Of a stretch of DNA of 64,000 nucleotides, positions 39,001 through 51,700 are shown piece by piece. The stretch is from Glandiceps talaboti (Eukaryota > Hemichordata > Enteropneusta > Spengelidae), in assembly GCF_964340395.1 (NCBI RefSeq), contig NC_135551.1:27926880-27990879 (forward strand), in the 5' to 3' direction. Position 1 is the first letter of the stretch, and each line of letters opens with the position of its first letter. The translations under genes were made by a program, and so were the position numbers. Under the pieces are notes generated by a model. The model saw only the letters and a program-made list of their open reading frames with translations. It had not been told where the DNA came from and did not search any database.

Positions 39001-39123
39001 GTTTGTTTATTACAGGTTCATGATAAACGTGATGATCTTGGTAAAGGTGGTGATGAAGAAAGTTTGAAGACTGGTAATGCAGGACCTCGTCTTGCTTGCG
39101 GTGTCATCGGTATTGCTAAATAG
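32476..39123 (+). CDS. SOD1: Cu/Zn superoxide dismutase, cytosolic
   Basis: Five exons, 32476-32547, 36773-36869, 37923-37998, 38386-38500 and 39016-39123, join in frame to 155 aa (human SOD1 has 154). The enzyme dismutates superoxide to oxygen and hydrogen peroxide. All ligands are present. Copper is held by H47, H49, H64 and H122 ([25 protein letters not shown]), and zinc by H64, H72, H83 and D86 ([19 protein letters not shown]). The C58-C148 disulfide pair and the electrostatic-guidance arginine R145 ([13 protein letters not shown]) are present. There is no signal peptide, so a cytosolic form is indicated. The zinc loop is two residues longer than the human one (EDEPEKRH). Intron 1 is 4.2 kb. 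The gene is tail-to-tail with the SCAF gene downstream. Confidence 0.97.
32780..32977 (-). pseudogene. Unidentified protein-like fragment in SOD1 intron 1
   Basis: A minus-strand frame, open above the in-frame TGA near 33010 to a stop at 32780, contains [19 protein letters not shown], then [19 protein letters not shown] and [17 protein letters not shown]. The composition looks like real protein, but the frame lacks a start and splice sites and is not recognised. It is probably a fragment of a mobile-element ORF or retroposed gene. Confidence 0.25.
35960..36120. repeat. (TATG)n / (TG)n / (CTGT)n compound microsatellite in SOD1 intron 1
   Basis: (TATG)n at 35960-36020 passes into (TG)n to about 36058, then TATG/TGTG, CTGCCTGC, (CTGT)n and CCTC blocks. 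Confidence 0.96.
37511..37716. mobile_element. MITE with TACTGTAA termini, copy 2 (SOD1 intron 2)
   Basis: It starts TATACTGTAAACCTAGATAT and carries AGACTGGTACATTGTGTT, GCATTTTAGTCACTAGTTAT and GAAAATAAGTC. It ends near TTTCCAGTG, and the right terminus is degraded relative to copy 1. Confidence 0.65.
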
Positions 39124-39712
39124 ATGGTTATTAGCACAGAGAATGCAAACATCATCCAGAAAGTCCTTTCTAGTAAATAGCACCCTCTGGAGTTGAAACG
39201 TTGCATCAGTTGAATGAAAGTCACCAACACTGACGAATAGAGTTTATCAATGTTTCTTTGCAAACTGGATTTTAGAATATATTATCAGTTATGTATGTAA
39301 TGAAGTCAGAACAAAGAACAAAATGGCCACTCAAGGTGTTAATTTGTTAGAAAGTCTCGGTGAAGAACAGGTTCATTTTTACAAAAGCCATTAGCAGTAC
39401 AGCCTCCTAAGTGGGCATTTAATTTTTCCAAATGTTTTGTGTAAAAGATAGGTCAATTTTGTTGTGTCACTTTTTGTGTTGTACAAAGTACTGATTCAAA
39501 GATGAAACTAGACTTTAAAACATTATGAATGAGGAGTCTAGTGCAGTTTTACATGGCAAATATTGTATTTCACAGGACAGTTATTGGAATGGTATATTAG
39601 AAAGGCTGTAAGGAAATGTATCTCAACTGGCATTGTAGAAAAAAACAACCCAAATCACCGTTCAATCAGTTTGTTTCTTTGTTTATTTTGTGATGTTATA
39701 ATTCAATTTGGA

Positions 39713-39718
39713 AATAAA
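39713..39718 (+). terminator. Candidate SOD1 poly(A) signal
   Basis: AATAAA lies 590 bp after the stop codon. A second candidate, AAATAAACC, lies at about 40140. Confidence 0.4.
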
Positions 39719-42155
39719 ACCCAATGGTCCATTTTGATGTTAAATGGTACCGAATGAAATGTGTCCTTGTGTTGGTGGTACGTGTGTTGGATCAGAATGG
39801 ATGTATTAGCTGCTGAGGATGTAACACCCCAACTTATATAGGATTTTGGACCAAAGTTCTGTTATTACTATTGTATCAAACTAATAGAAATTTTGGGGGA
39901 AATGGTGACAAATTGTGAAACAGATATATTTGTAAAATGTACTTGGGATGCTGGTACATAAGTTGAATCATTCACATAACAAAAATATCCTACCAGGTCC
40001 ACATTTGTACCCCTCACTACAAAGTAACAACATGTGGGCTGTCTTGTATGAAATTTAAATATTGGCAATTTTGGCCAGAAAAACATACAAAAAGGACTGT
40101 TTCCAAATCTGGTTTTGTACTGGTGATATCATGTAGCATGAAATAAACCAATGTGTAATAAACCTGTAGTGAATGTTAGGAATGTAAGCAATATACAACA
40201 TTGGCCAGAACTTGAGAGGCATGTATTGTGCACACGAATGACAAATGAAGTGGTGTGTTACAGCCTAAGCTGAAAGCGAAACCCTCTTCTGAGGGAACAA
40301 GCAACAAGCAGAATTTAGGGGGTTGGGGCTTAGGAGAATATCTGTTGGTCAAACGTTTTTCTGCATCCCCCTCCCCCGTCAGAAATTCTGTTTGTTATTT
40401 GTCATTCAGGTCACATAATAAATAACGATGTAATGAAATGTTTTCTGTATATATTTTATTGAAAGTAACTAAAGTTTCAAACAGTGCTTTCATATACAAT
40501 AGCTTAACTACGACATTTGAATTGTTCTTTCAAAATAATTGTACGTTGTGACATTGCAAGATACCATCCAAAACATCAAAAGTGTATTTCTCTAAATCTA
40601 TCAAACAAAGTCAATGTTTCAAAACCTCTGACTGTCCATCCATAAACAAAAGAATATGAGTCACTCACTTATACAAGACCCTGGATTTGCATGATACAGG
40701 TGACAGATTCATGTACATGTACCTCTTGAATTCTAGTTTTCAAGCTTTATTTGTATATGGATGCTTTCTCAAGTGTGAAAGTTTGTTACATGGAACCCTG
40801 GGTAAATCAGACAAGCACTTAATTAATTAGCAGTTTTATGTAATCAAAAGTTAATTGTTTAGGTCATTCCCATTGTGTACATTTATGTCTCAATTCTGAA
40901 TAGAATAAATGCATGTATACCTGTGCAGCCATGATTATGACAAAATGTTGAAGCATCTTGAACTCGCTCTAGGTTTCCTTCGCATAGCTAGACTCAAGTT
41001 AATCCTGTCAACTTGTAGATATTTGTGTACAAACACCCCCCCCCCCCCCCATATATATAGAGGATTAACAGCCATCATTGTTAGATTAGGATAACCATGA
41101 AGGGGAGGGGTGTTAAAAACTTCTGATAGAACTACAGAAAAATTTAGTCTTGTTCCAAAATCTAAGACACAGTGATTCAAACATTGGCATTCACATATAT
41201 ATAAAGGAAGAGTAGAGTTTGAAAGCTGTGTGCCAGCATTATGCATGTCAAACTGTAGCATACAAAAAACTGCTAAAAAAATGCGGCTGGTTTTCAAATC
41301 CACTGTACCAAACCCACTCCCATAATGCTATCAATCTCTATTCATTCATTTTCAAACTGAATTTTGTGTTTTTCTTATTGACACATTTGATGAGGAAATC
41401 CTTATAATTGTGAGTTACTAGTACATGGAATTAGCGGAGTATTTAAATGAACAGGCCTTGTATCACTATGTATCAAGTCTAACTTAGTGCCACTGAATGT
41501 ACAGCAGGTTATCTCTGTATCTATCAAGGTTTTAGTCTACAAAGACCACAATTGAATGTGTAACAGTGAATGTCACAAAATCTAATACGCGTATATTATA
41601 CAAAAATGTAGCATGTTCAGGTTTGGTTGCTAGGCAACAATAACATTTGATGTGATCAACACATGACATATATATTATAGCATGTTCAGTTTTGGTTGAT
41701 ATGCGACAATAACATCTGATGTGGTCAACACACAACGTACATAGTTTAAAAGTGAAATTATACAAAAGATGTTATGCAAAACAGATTTGAAGTGCGTGCG
41801 TCATGTTTAAATTTGATGGTGTGGAAGCAGTTGGATATGTGACCTTTAGTTATATATACATTCATTTTACAATATATTTGTAAATCAAAGCAAAGTTTTT
41901 TGAAGCTTTAAAAACATCTATTGACTTAATCTCTTCTATATTAATCAAAATCATGGAACTACTTTCATACACAAATGATTATACCATTTTTTTTTTTTTG
42001 TTTTTTTTTTTACAGATTTTAGACTTTAGTAGAATAGGAATAGAAATCAATATTTCTGATGTGGATCCAAACATTTCTAACTTTTTTTTGTTAATATACA
42101 ACCATTCCAGTAGGTTTAAAAATATTTAAATACAAGAAAAAAAGTGTGTGTAGCG

Positions 42156-42339
42156 TACTGTAAACCTAGATATTTTCGCCACTAGAAAATTTTGTGATTT
42201 TATAGTCTTCAACGAGTTCTCTAATTTTTACTAATTACCATGCACAAAGACAATTTAGTCACTACTTATTTTTTTTTGCATTTTCTTTTTCTAGTGAAGT
42301 TAGTGAAAATAAGTCAAGCAAAATTTTCCAGTTTTACAT
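42156..42339. mobile_element. MITE with TACTGTAA termini, copy 3
   Basis: It starts TACTGTAAACCTAGATATTT. It shares CACTAGAAAATTTTG, the TTTAGTCACTA block and GTGAAAATAAGTC with copies 1 and 2, and ends near TTTTCCAGTTTTACA. Confidence 0.65.
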
Positions 42340-45300
42340 CCACAAGCAATGTGGATGTATTTAAAAGTGACAACTATTTAGCCAGTTGATTTGTGGAACA
42401 TAGTACTCTGGCCTTGAGGTTTGCATTACCAGAATACTCCCCCCCCCCCCCCCTTTTTTTTTTCTGGCATGTTTGTAATGGAATAGGGGTCTTGCAATGT
42501 CACAGCAAATACTTGAGACATATCGCAAAGGTATAATCCACTACAATAATATCAAAGTACATCTATAAATGTTTTGTTTTTTTTATTAACAATGCTGTAT
42601 GGTCCAGATAAACACCCAATGTTTCCAGCATTTTGTCACATTTCATTCAATGTGTTATGAGACTAAACAAGTACATTGATCAATAGATTTCATAGATTCT
42701 AAATTATCAAGGTTGTTTTTTGTCTTTTTTGCCTCGTGTAATTTGAAAAAAAAATCATGGCATCCTATTGGCAGTTTTGCCACTGTGACACTCGGTGTCA
42801 TATTGAACGCATGTGATCAAATGTATGCGAACAATTTTTCATATAGCTGATTCTGTCATGCAAGTTTTTAAATTCAGATTTTCAAAATGACATTTGCTTG
42901 CTTACTTCCTTGGTAACAATGTGCCAAACATCGCAGACACAATGGTATCAATGGGTTTAATTGTCAGATCCAGTAATCTGCTGAAAACATTGGGATCGCC
43001 ACAAGACTGAAAAACCCACCTCTGAAAAGCTGTCTTGCACAAGTAGGCTGTACCGTACGGTAGATGCTACGCTATATACAAGTTACACGCCATACACTTG
43101 AAGTCAACTTACCCACATGGCAACTGACCTGGGTAAAGTGAATTATTAGTAATGACAAAGTACAATAGTTAGTTAGTTGAAGAACTGAAGAACAGAAATG
43201 CAAACATTATATGGTGGCTAGTAACATCATAATACACCAAAGGTATACCCACATATCTTGTGATTCCCATAGGCTGACCCCTAAATGAGACTGACCCTCC
43301 CCCTCCCACCTTGTCCATACATGAACACCATGTGGAAAACCTAGTAAGTCTTACGACCCCCCCCCCCCCCCACTGTATTATATGACAAGTGATGAAAATG
43401 AGAATCTCTCTTCCCTCCCTGTTCATTACACCAACAAAATAATCTATTGTTCATCTGCTTTACACAACTGTTATTGTCTGTCGTCCAGAAGCCAACATTG
43501 TATTTTATACCCAGTATAGTTCGTTAGTTTACACACTTGATACTCCCAGGTGTTCTGGAAGTTCAAATGTTTCATCAATACAAGTTTATAAATGAAGCTC
43601 ATTTACAAACCAGAACCACCCAGAGCTTGAATCACTTTGAGTAAGCTACTAATCACAAAATATCTTTTGATTCTAAAAACAGTGTAGAACTGCAAATACT
43701 GTAATACTAAAAGAATAGACATACAAAAATTAAAATAATGTACTTGGTAACAACGGTACACACTGAAACATTGGTTCCTGTGTGTTTGCCTGGTTATCTT
43801 TCCTATTCTATCACCATTACCCCAACCTATAAAATAGTCCTCTGGAGAGACCTGCAGTCTCCCAAATAACAACTCTCTCCTTGCAGGAAGCAGAATATTT
43901 CAGGTGTGTCCTTCAAGAGTCCATGGCAACAGGTTTGCAGGTAGACATGAAATCAACCAAAATGCAACAACCCAAGGAAACAACTGATAAACAGTAGCAA
44001 GAAAGTGAAATGCACAGTGGGCCTATTTGGACCACTATGCCTACTTACACACTTGTTTTCTACATTGTGTCTTTTTCTTTGCTTCTACAGTTACTTCAGT
44101 GTCTGCCTGCACCATGACAGCAGCATATCTTTACATTGTAAATTCCCTTTAAGTTTTCTATTTGGAGTAGGCTCTCTCTGCCTATATTTGGGGGCTGTGA
44201 TTTATCACACACAAAGTTCATCTTGTTTGGTACTGCTATACAAATTGACAACAAGATCTTTTCTTTTGGGTGTTGGGACTGGTCTAAGTTGATAGGGCAC
44301 TTCACTTTGCATCTGTCTTGGTTTCTGCCATGCCAACTGAAGTATGTCTTTCCTATGTATATTACTAACCCTCTATAAAGTACAGGCTATTTACCGTTAG
44401 TTGATCTCATTCACTGATTATGGCTAGTAACACTATAACATACAAAACATCTACCGTCTGATCCAGTGGTCCTCATGGGCTAACACAACCCCCCTTCAGG
44501 ATGGTATTTCTTAACTTTGTAGATTTATTTGCCAATCTTGTGTAGAATGCACTTAGCATTTTGTCTGGGCCTTACTCTGTGATTACCTTATTGTCACCCT
44601 CCAAACCTTTAGTATGGTTTTGCTCATCCTATTTTTGGCTTTTATAATGCTTAGTTTATCGTAATGCTGTCTTCCGCTATTGTATAGTACAATGTATTCT
44701 ATTTACAGTTCTCTTGGCAAGCACTTGGGTATATGACTATATCTATCGATAGGACATATTGTAGGTATTGTTTCCATGACAACGGACAAATTTTTTATCT
44801 TATCTCTATTTTAACAGAAACACTTTGTTTATACAGAACAACTTTTTGAATTTTTGTTAGATTATATCATTTGGAGATTACTAGTATGCAAAAAGGAACT
44901 TTGTTTAGTATTCATTTTGTTAATAACTTTTTGCAATAAAGAGGGGTGACATTACTTATAACCTGAAATAATTCTACTTTCTAGCTGGCATGGCAGGATA
45001 AAGTTAAGGACAAGATGCCTTTAAAATCTCATCACTTTACAATATATGACTTTGATGGTGGCTTGTTTTAAAATGTTTTTACAGTGTTTGAATAGATCCA
45101 TGATACCAAGCGGTTTATCAAATTGTTCTTCATACAGTAAACAATATGCAACACAAGGCCACATTACTGTGACAATTGAATCAATCTAAATGATATCAAG
45201 CATGAACCACATTTTAAGATCTGCATTAACCATAAAAAGACTAATACTATGGTAAGACTATATTCTGCTTTATGTGTGCAAAGGTGGTATGTTAATAATA

Positions 45301-46185
45301 TCTAGACTATGCCAGTTATCGGAGTACTTTAACAGGAAATCTATAGAAATTCAACAAGGTTTAGCAATCTTTGATACCTTGGCTTTCACCTAAGCAAAAC
45401 CAGTCTTTTTTCAACAGATGAAATATCAAAACCTTAGCAAATAATGGTCTTTTTCATCGCGTCAAATTTTGGTTTGACGTGCACATGTAATTTCACCAAC
45501 TTGTTCTTTCATTTATCAACACTTTTTTTCATTCATCAAGGATTTCTTTTTCATTTGTTATGACTGCGTTTCTTTCACTTTTACGGAATCATTATAGTAT
45601 AAAATGTCTAGTTCTGAACTCTCTATTTTCTTTTCAGTAAGGCTTCACTTATTTACCCACTCTTTGAAAAAAATTGCTTTTTGAAATGAAAAAAATTTTG
45701 ATAAACTTGAAATGATCACGGATCCATCACATTCAAAATAACTTTCTGTAAGAACAGAGGTTGACACTAACAAATCAACAGATTTTCCATTCAGATTTTG
45801 TTTGAGGCCACCACCAAACTCTACATTGCAAACATTCCTCTACAAGTACCTCTTCTCCTGTATGCCACTGTCACAACAGGTTTACAAAAATAAAAACTTG
45901 TAAAAATTTATTTCCTGTTCAATCTCTTGGATTTGTGCCATTATCTGTCAACACTTTAAAAAAAAAAGAACAATCCTTCGTCATATTGCAACTTTCACCG
46001 TCACACAACAAGTACGTACACTATCATATGAATGCCACATTATAACCAATCTCCAGCTTGGAAAAAAATCCAGGCAGCTAAGTAGCTTGTTTAAAAAGTT
46101 GAAAGAACAATTGCTTCTTTCCAACGAACATGGGAATGCATATACAGAAATACAGCAGTTTATTTGGTATGTAAATGGGACACAG

Positions 46186-48674
46186 CTATGTTGATGCCTG
46201 CTCAGTTGGAGCTTCTGATTCAACACTGTCCATGTTCTCTGTAGGTTTCTCATCATTTACTTCAGTACTTTCTAATGGAAGTAGTTGCACTTTTCCTTCA
46301 TTTGTGTTTTCTACTTTAGTGTCACATGCTATGTCATCTCCCTGAGAATAATTAGCTTCAATGTTTTCGTTTTGTGCTTGGGTTTTGTTTTCATCATCTT
46401 TTGTGTGATTTATAGTTGGGGGTTCAATGGTCTCCTCACTGGGGGTGTCTATTGGCTGATTACTTGGGGAGCCCACTTTCATATTATTATTTGTTTCTTT
46501 CATACTTGGCTCTTCCATCTCAATACGTTTAGGTTCAGGTTCAGGTTCAGCTTCAGCTTCAGGTTGAGCATGAGGTTGAGGTTGTGGTTGTGGTTCATTT
46601 TGAGCTTCAGGTTTAGGCTCAGGCTCAGGCTCAGCTGTTGTAACATTTGTTGGTTCTTTTTCTTGTGAGGATTCTTCACGTATATTGTCTTTTTCTTGGT
46701 GTTTATCTTTACTATCATCACTATGGTGTCGGTCCCTGTCACTCCTATGCCAGTCCTTGGTCTGATCTCTGCCCCATCTACGATCTTCTCTGTCTCTATC
46801 TCTCCGATCATCCCTTTCTCTATCTCTATCTCTATCACGGTCTCTACCCCTATCACGGTCCCTGTCGCGATCCTTTTCTCGGTCGCGCTCATAGTCACGG
46901 TCTCTATCACGATCACGAAAGTCTCTATCTCTCCTATCAGGACCACGACTATCTCTCCAGGAAACATTTTTGTTTTCTTGTCGGTCAAATCCCCGATCTC
47001 TCCATTCCCTCCGTTCAGGCATACTAAATCCTCGACTATCTCGCATATCCCTATCACGAGGAAATTGTTCAAAACCTTCCCTATCCCTATCGCGTCCTCT
47101 TTCACGGTCAAAGGAACTCCATTTGTCTTGTAGCAACCCTCTTGGTTGAGGCCTGTCTTTTCCCGGTTGTCCCCACCTGTCTCTATCCTTTGGAAACATT
47201 CTACCCATTCCTTCACTTCGATCACTGGCAAATTTGTCCTGAAATTCATTTGAATCAAAGTCATTGTCATCACTTACAGAAAGTCTTCTTTCATCGACAT
47301 CTCTAGAAGCAGAAAACTGGTCTCTGTTATTTGGTTGTAAATGAGCACTAAGAACTTGAGCAACACTTGGCCCATCACCTTGAGGCAAAGGTGTCCTTAA
47401 ACTGCCACTTATATTTCCTGATCCTCTGAAGCCAGGCAATGGATACTGCACTGCACTCTGAAGAGTATTAGGACCTCTTGGTAAATTTTGTTGGTTGCCT
47501 TGATTCAGTGGTGGTGCCAGCCCAGGCATACGTTGACCGAGTGGCATAGCCATCATGCCTGGACGCATTCCAGCTTGTGGCATCTGTCCAAGTATACTAG
47601 GCATCTGGTTCATGTTTTGTTGGGTTGCTTGGCCCTGCCTGGGTATACTAATGCTCATCAAATGAGGTATTGGTCCTCCAGCGCTAGCAACCATGGCCAG
47701 CGCAGCTCTTGTCATTCCAGCAGCTCCAAGCAGTGGCATTCTTTGCATTCCCTGTTGATTGACTGTATTCATGGCCTGAGCTGTTGAATTTGCCGGGTTC
47801 TGGTTCTGAAGTTGTGAAGTCACTGGTACTGTCATAGCACTACCATCTGGGTTGTTGATATTCATCTGAGCTGGTCTCACACCTATTCCCATTCCTAATC
47901 TTGCCCCCATCTGGTTCATAAGTGATACAGGTATGAAAGGCATTCTTTGACCTTGCATTGCAGATGTTGCCATGGTTGTAACAGGCAGTTTTTGCCCTGG
48001 TACAGTTGGAAAACCTGAAGAAGCAGGGGGATTTGATTGGTCGAGATCTGGCTTCATAGGTCCAGTGCTACCACTACCAGCCATGTGACTCAGTATCTGT
48101 TGTTGTGTTAGCTGTAGTTGAGTTGGTTTGCTTGGATTGTTGGATGGGTTTTGGTTACTTTGTTCTTCAGCTGGCTGCTCCCCAATTTTCTCTGAACCTT
48201 GTTTTTCATTGCCTCTTTGTGTTGTTGGAAGCTGATTATGTTGAGTGGTAGCTTGAGTGGGAGCAGTGATAGGTCTTTGTGGCATCTGTCCTAGAATACT
48301 AGGAGGTGGCACATTCATTGGATGTTGTGCAGGATTGAAACCTGGCATACCATATGGAGGTGGTGGTACTGCTGGATTGAACCCAGGAAATGGTGGAAAC
48401 GGTACTCTTGGTGGATACGCTGGAGGTGGTACCATTACAGGGCCTGGTGTCACAGTGGGTGCAACTGCTGGCATTGAGTGTGGAGTAAGATTAGTAGTTT
48501 GGGCTGGGGTTGAACTCGGTGTAAGTACTGGGGTTCCTTGGTCTGTCATAGGGGTACCCTGGTGACTAGCAGTATTGGCAGCAACCATAGCCAGAAGATC
48601 CTCCTGTGTCATTCTTGCCAAATCTTTTTTCTCATCAGACTGTTTACTATTTGCATCTCCATCTTCACCTACAG

Positions 48675-48746
<72 letters not shown>

Positions 48747-51700
48747 ATGTTAGTATTGTCAAACAAGATATTTTGATATTTGCATCATCCTATTAATTTA
48801 CAAATAGTTGTATTTAATCATATCAACTCCACTTCTGTGACATTATTCTCAACAGTTTAACACTATCACTGTTATACTCTCCGAATTCAGCATATACTGC
48901 ACAGCTGTAAATATCAAATTGGTTCAAATTTTTTTCAACCGTAGCCTTGTCTTACAATTATATTAGTGACAGTGATACATACATCCATTACTATATGAAG
49001 AAGTTATATCTTTGTTATAAATGTATTTATTTATATCCGGGTGTTAAAATTAACAATGTTATGTAACTCCTCACCTGTTCTCATATCTAGTTCTGGTGGC
49101 AGTGTCTCACTATCAATCATTCCTCCTTCAGCAAGAGCCTCCAAATCAACTCCCTTTGGTAGTTTCTCCCAGGGTATGTAAGTTACACCCAAATCAACAT
49201 CCCAATAATTCTTGTATGTGTGACCCTTGGTTCCTTTACTTGTGGCCCATGTCATCTGTTAATTAACAATACAGTTTTAACGAACCTATCCAAGTTGCTT
49301 TCTTTTTGCTGTCGGTTATAAATTGGTATGGCTGTATACAACACCTATCTTTTGCAATTATGACCAATTCTACTGTAATTGGTTTTATAAAGAAAAATTG
49401 CCACATTCTACAACAAAAACAGTGGGAGAATGACAACATAAATTGCGTACAGGGTCAGGTAACCCCACTCCCATTCTAAGGTAGTAAATCCATTCATTTT
49501 TGTCAACAACAATATGCCAAATTTGCAAACGATGAATTCTTCATAAATTTTCCCTGATTGCAATACCTACAAAGACTAATCTGATATATTATACATTACA
49601 CCATGCAGGAGCCATTTAGAGCAAAAAATATGGAATATATACACTGGTTGTTCTACGTCATTACAATGCGTGTCTACGTCACTGGTTCCGCTGAGTTTGA
49701 AATATAAGTCAAAATGTTCAAATTAACATACTGGTTTTTCTTTTATATTACTGGTGCTGGTATAATTATGTTATTCTCCAATAATTTTTCTTCATTCAGT
49801 CGGAAGATACTCGAGATCTAAGGGTTGTCACTACTCATCTAGCGGCTCGTTGTGACAACCCCTTAGGTCACGAGTATTTTCCTTGGCTGAACGAAGAAAA
49901 ATATTGGGGAATAACATCTAATGATGTATTATATACCTTGATTGTATTGCCATGTAACCTTAGATTCTTCAATTTCTGCAATGCCCTGTATGCATCTTGT
50001 CTATGAACCATACAGACGAATGCACAGCCTCTTGGTGGAATCATCTGAAATACACAAAGAATCTTTTAGAGATTCACTTAACTCAAATGTTTGTTAGAGA
50101 GAGTAATGATGGCTTAATGGTTCTGCAACTGTGCCAGACAAGGGATGACTGATAGAAACTGGTGGCCACGAGGTTGTGACAATGTGTGAATTACATGGCA
50201 AACATAATGCTATACTTTTGACTAGCATTCTTCAATGTCACTAAACAAATATGTCATATACCTTTTGATAAAGTGGTGATGATTTTAGTTTTCATTAGTT
50301 TCATGTTCAATTTTACTATGAAAACACTTTTAGTTACTAGTTGGACAATGAAAGTAATGACATGGAAAGGTTCTTACATCAATGGATTGTATTTGACCAT
50401 ACTCTTCAAACGTATCTTGAATCTCTTTCTCACTGGTAGACTTTGTTAGATGTCCTAGCCATATCGTGGTTGAACAGACTGCAATGATAGAGAGTGTTAC
50501 TACTTAGCAACATAGACAGAGGAGAGTGCTGTCATAAATGTATTACCTCTCATAAAGGGGATGTCTGTCTGTCTGTGTGGTGTGTGTCTGTCTGTGTCAT
50601 CATTTTCTCTAAAATGGCCGAGTTAATTGACATGAAAATTGGTACACATCTTCCTTGTGACAAAAGGATGATCTTCAACGGTATTGGTAAATATTCAATG
50701 AAATATTAATGAGGTAATTAACAAGATAGCAAACTGTAGTTAAAAATCATTTTGTACAATCACGCAATTTCACATACAAGGAACAACCACACACTCACTT
50801 TCATACGGGTATACAACAATGTTATTGGTATTGCACTGTAGTACAAACATCACTAATATATGAGTGCATTGGTACAAGTAATCAATAAGGTTACTTACCA
50901 CTAAGCTGTTTAGATTTGATTGGTGGCAAACCCTTCTTTTGTCTCTCTTTTTCCCTTTCTCTTTCCTTTCGTCTCTCCTTATGTCTTGGTGACCGTGACC
51001 TAGACCTAGATCTTGACCTCTTTCTCCTTGAGCGACTTCTTGACCTTGAACGAGATCTCCGCCTCCGACGACGTGGTGATCGTGACCTAGACCGAGACTT
51101 GGATCGTCTCCTTGGAGATCTTGACCTGCGTCTCTTCTCCACTTTGTTCTCATCCCCACTGTCTTTCCTCCAGGGTTCTATCTCATCTTTTGTTGATGTC
51201 ACAGATGGCTCATCCAAATCCATACCTTCTGGCTGTGAAAATGATTGACTTGCTTCTTGTTGCTGGGAAACAATGAATTAAATAAATAAATTTATTCTAG
51301 TCATTCAATTTAGTCCTCTTTCTCCAAAGGTGATCTTTGTAAACAAATAATCAGTAGTTGGATGAAATTGGATTAAGCACCACATATTCATTCTCTCTTA
51401 AATCTTTGGTAGAGTAAGGATAATGCAATGAAAGTGTTCATAAGTCTCTTACATTTTACTTGTCAAATGTTACACAATAAACTATTCCTATTTTCAAGAC
51501 AAGTTTTGTATTGGGTACATTTCACCCCAGACTGTTACCTGACATGTTCAGATGAACATTTGGCATCAGACAAGGACAATTTTCAACACTACATAGTTGA
51601 CCATTTCATTTTCATGATTTGTAAGTTGCATATGACCCCTATTTAGTGAAACCTGACCTAAGACTGTAAGTACATTGCATTACATGACTTATCATAATTA

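Larger units (their letters stand above)
39124..46185. other. Gene-poor convergent interval between SOD1 and SCAF
   Basis: The left part is the SOD1 3' UTR and flank. Poly-C runs occur at about 41036-41050, 42439-42453 and 43359-43372. A TACTGTAA-type MITE lies at 42156-42339. The open frames here (up to 122 codons) are short, overlap on both strands and show no domains or splice sites. I see no gene. Confidence 0.55.

Noticed and set aside
46500-47273. 257-codon minus-strand frame and plus-strand frames over the SCAF last exon
   Set aside because: They are alternative-frame shadows of the RD/RE-repeat and Pro/Glu-rich coding sequence.
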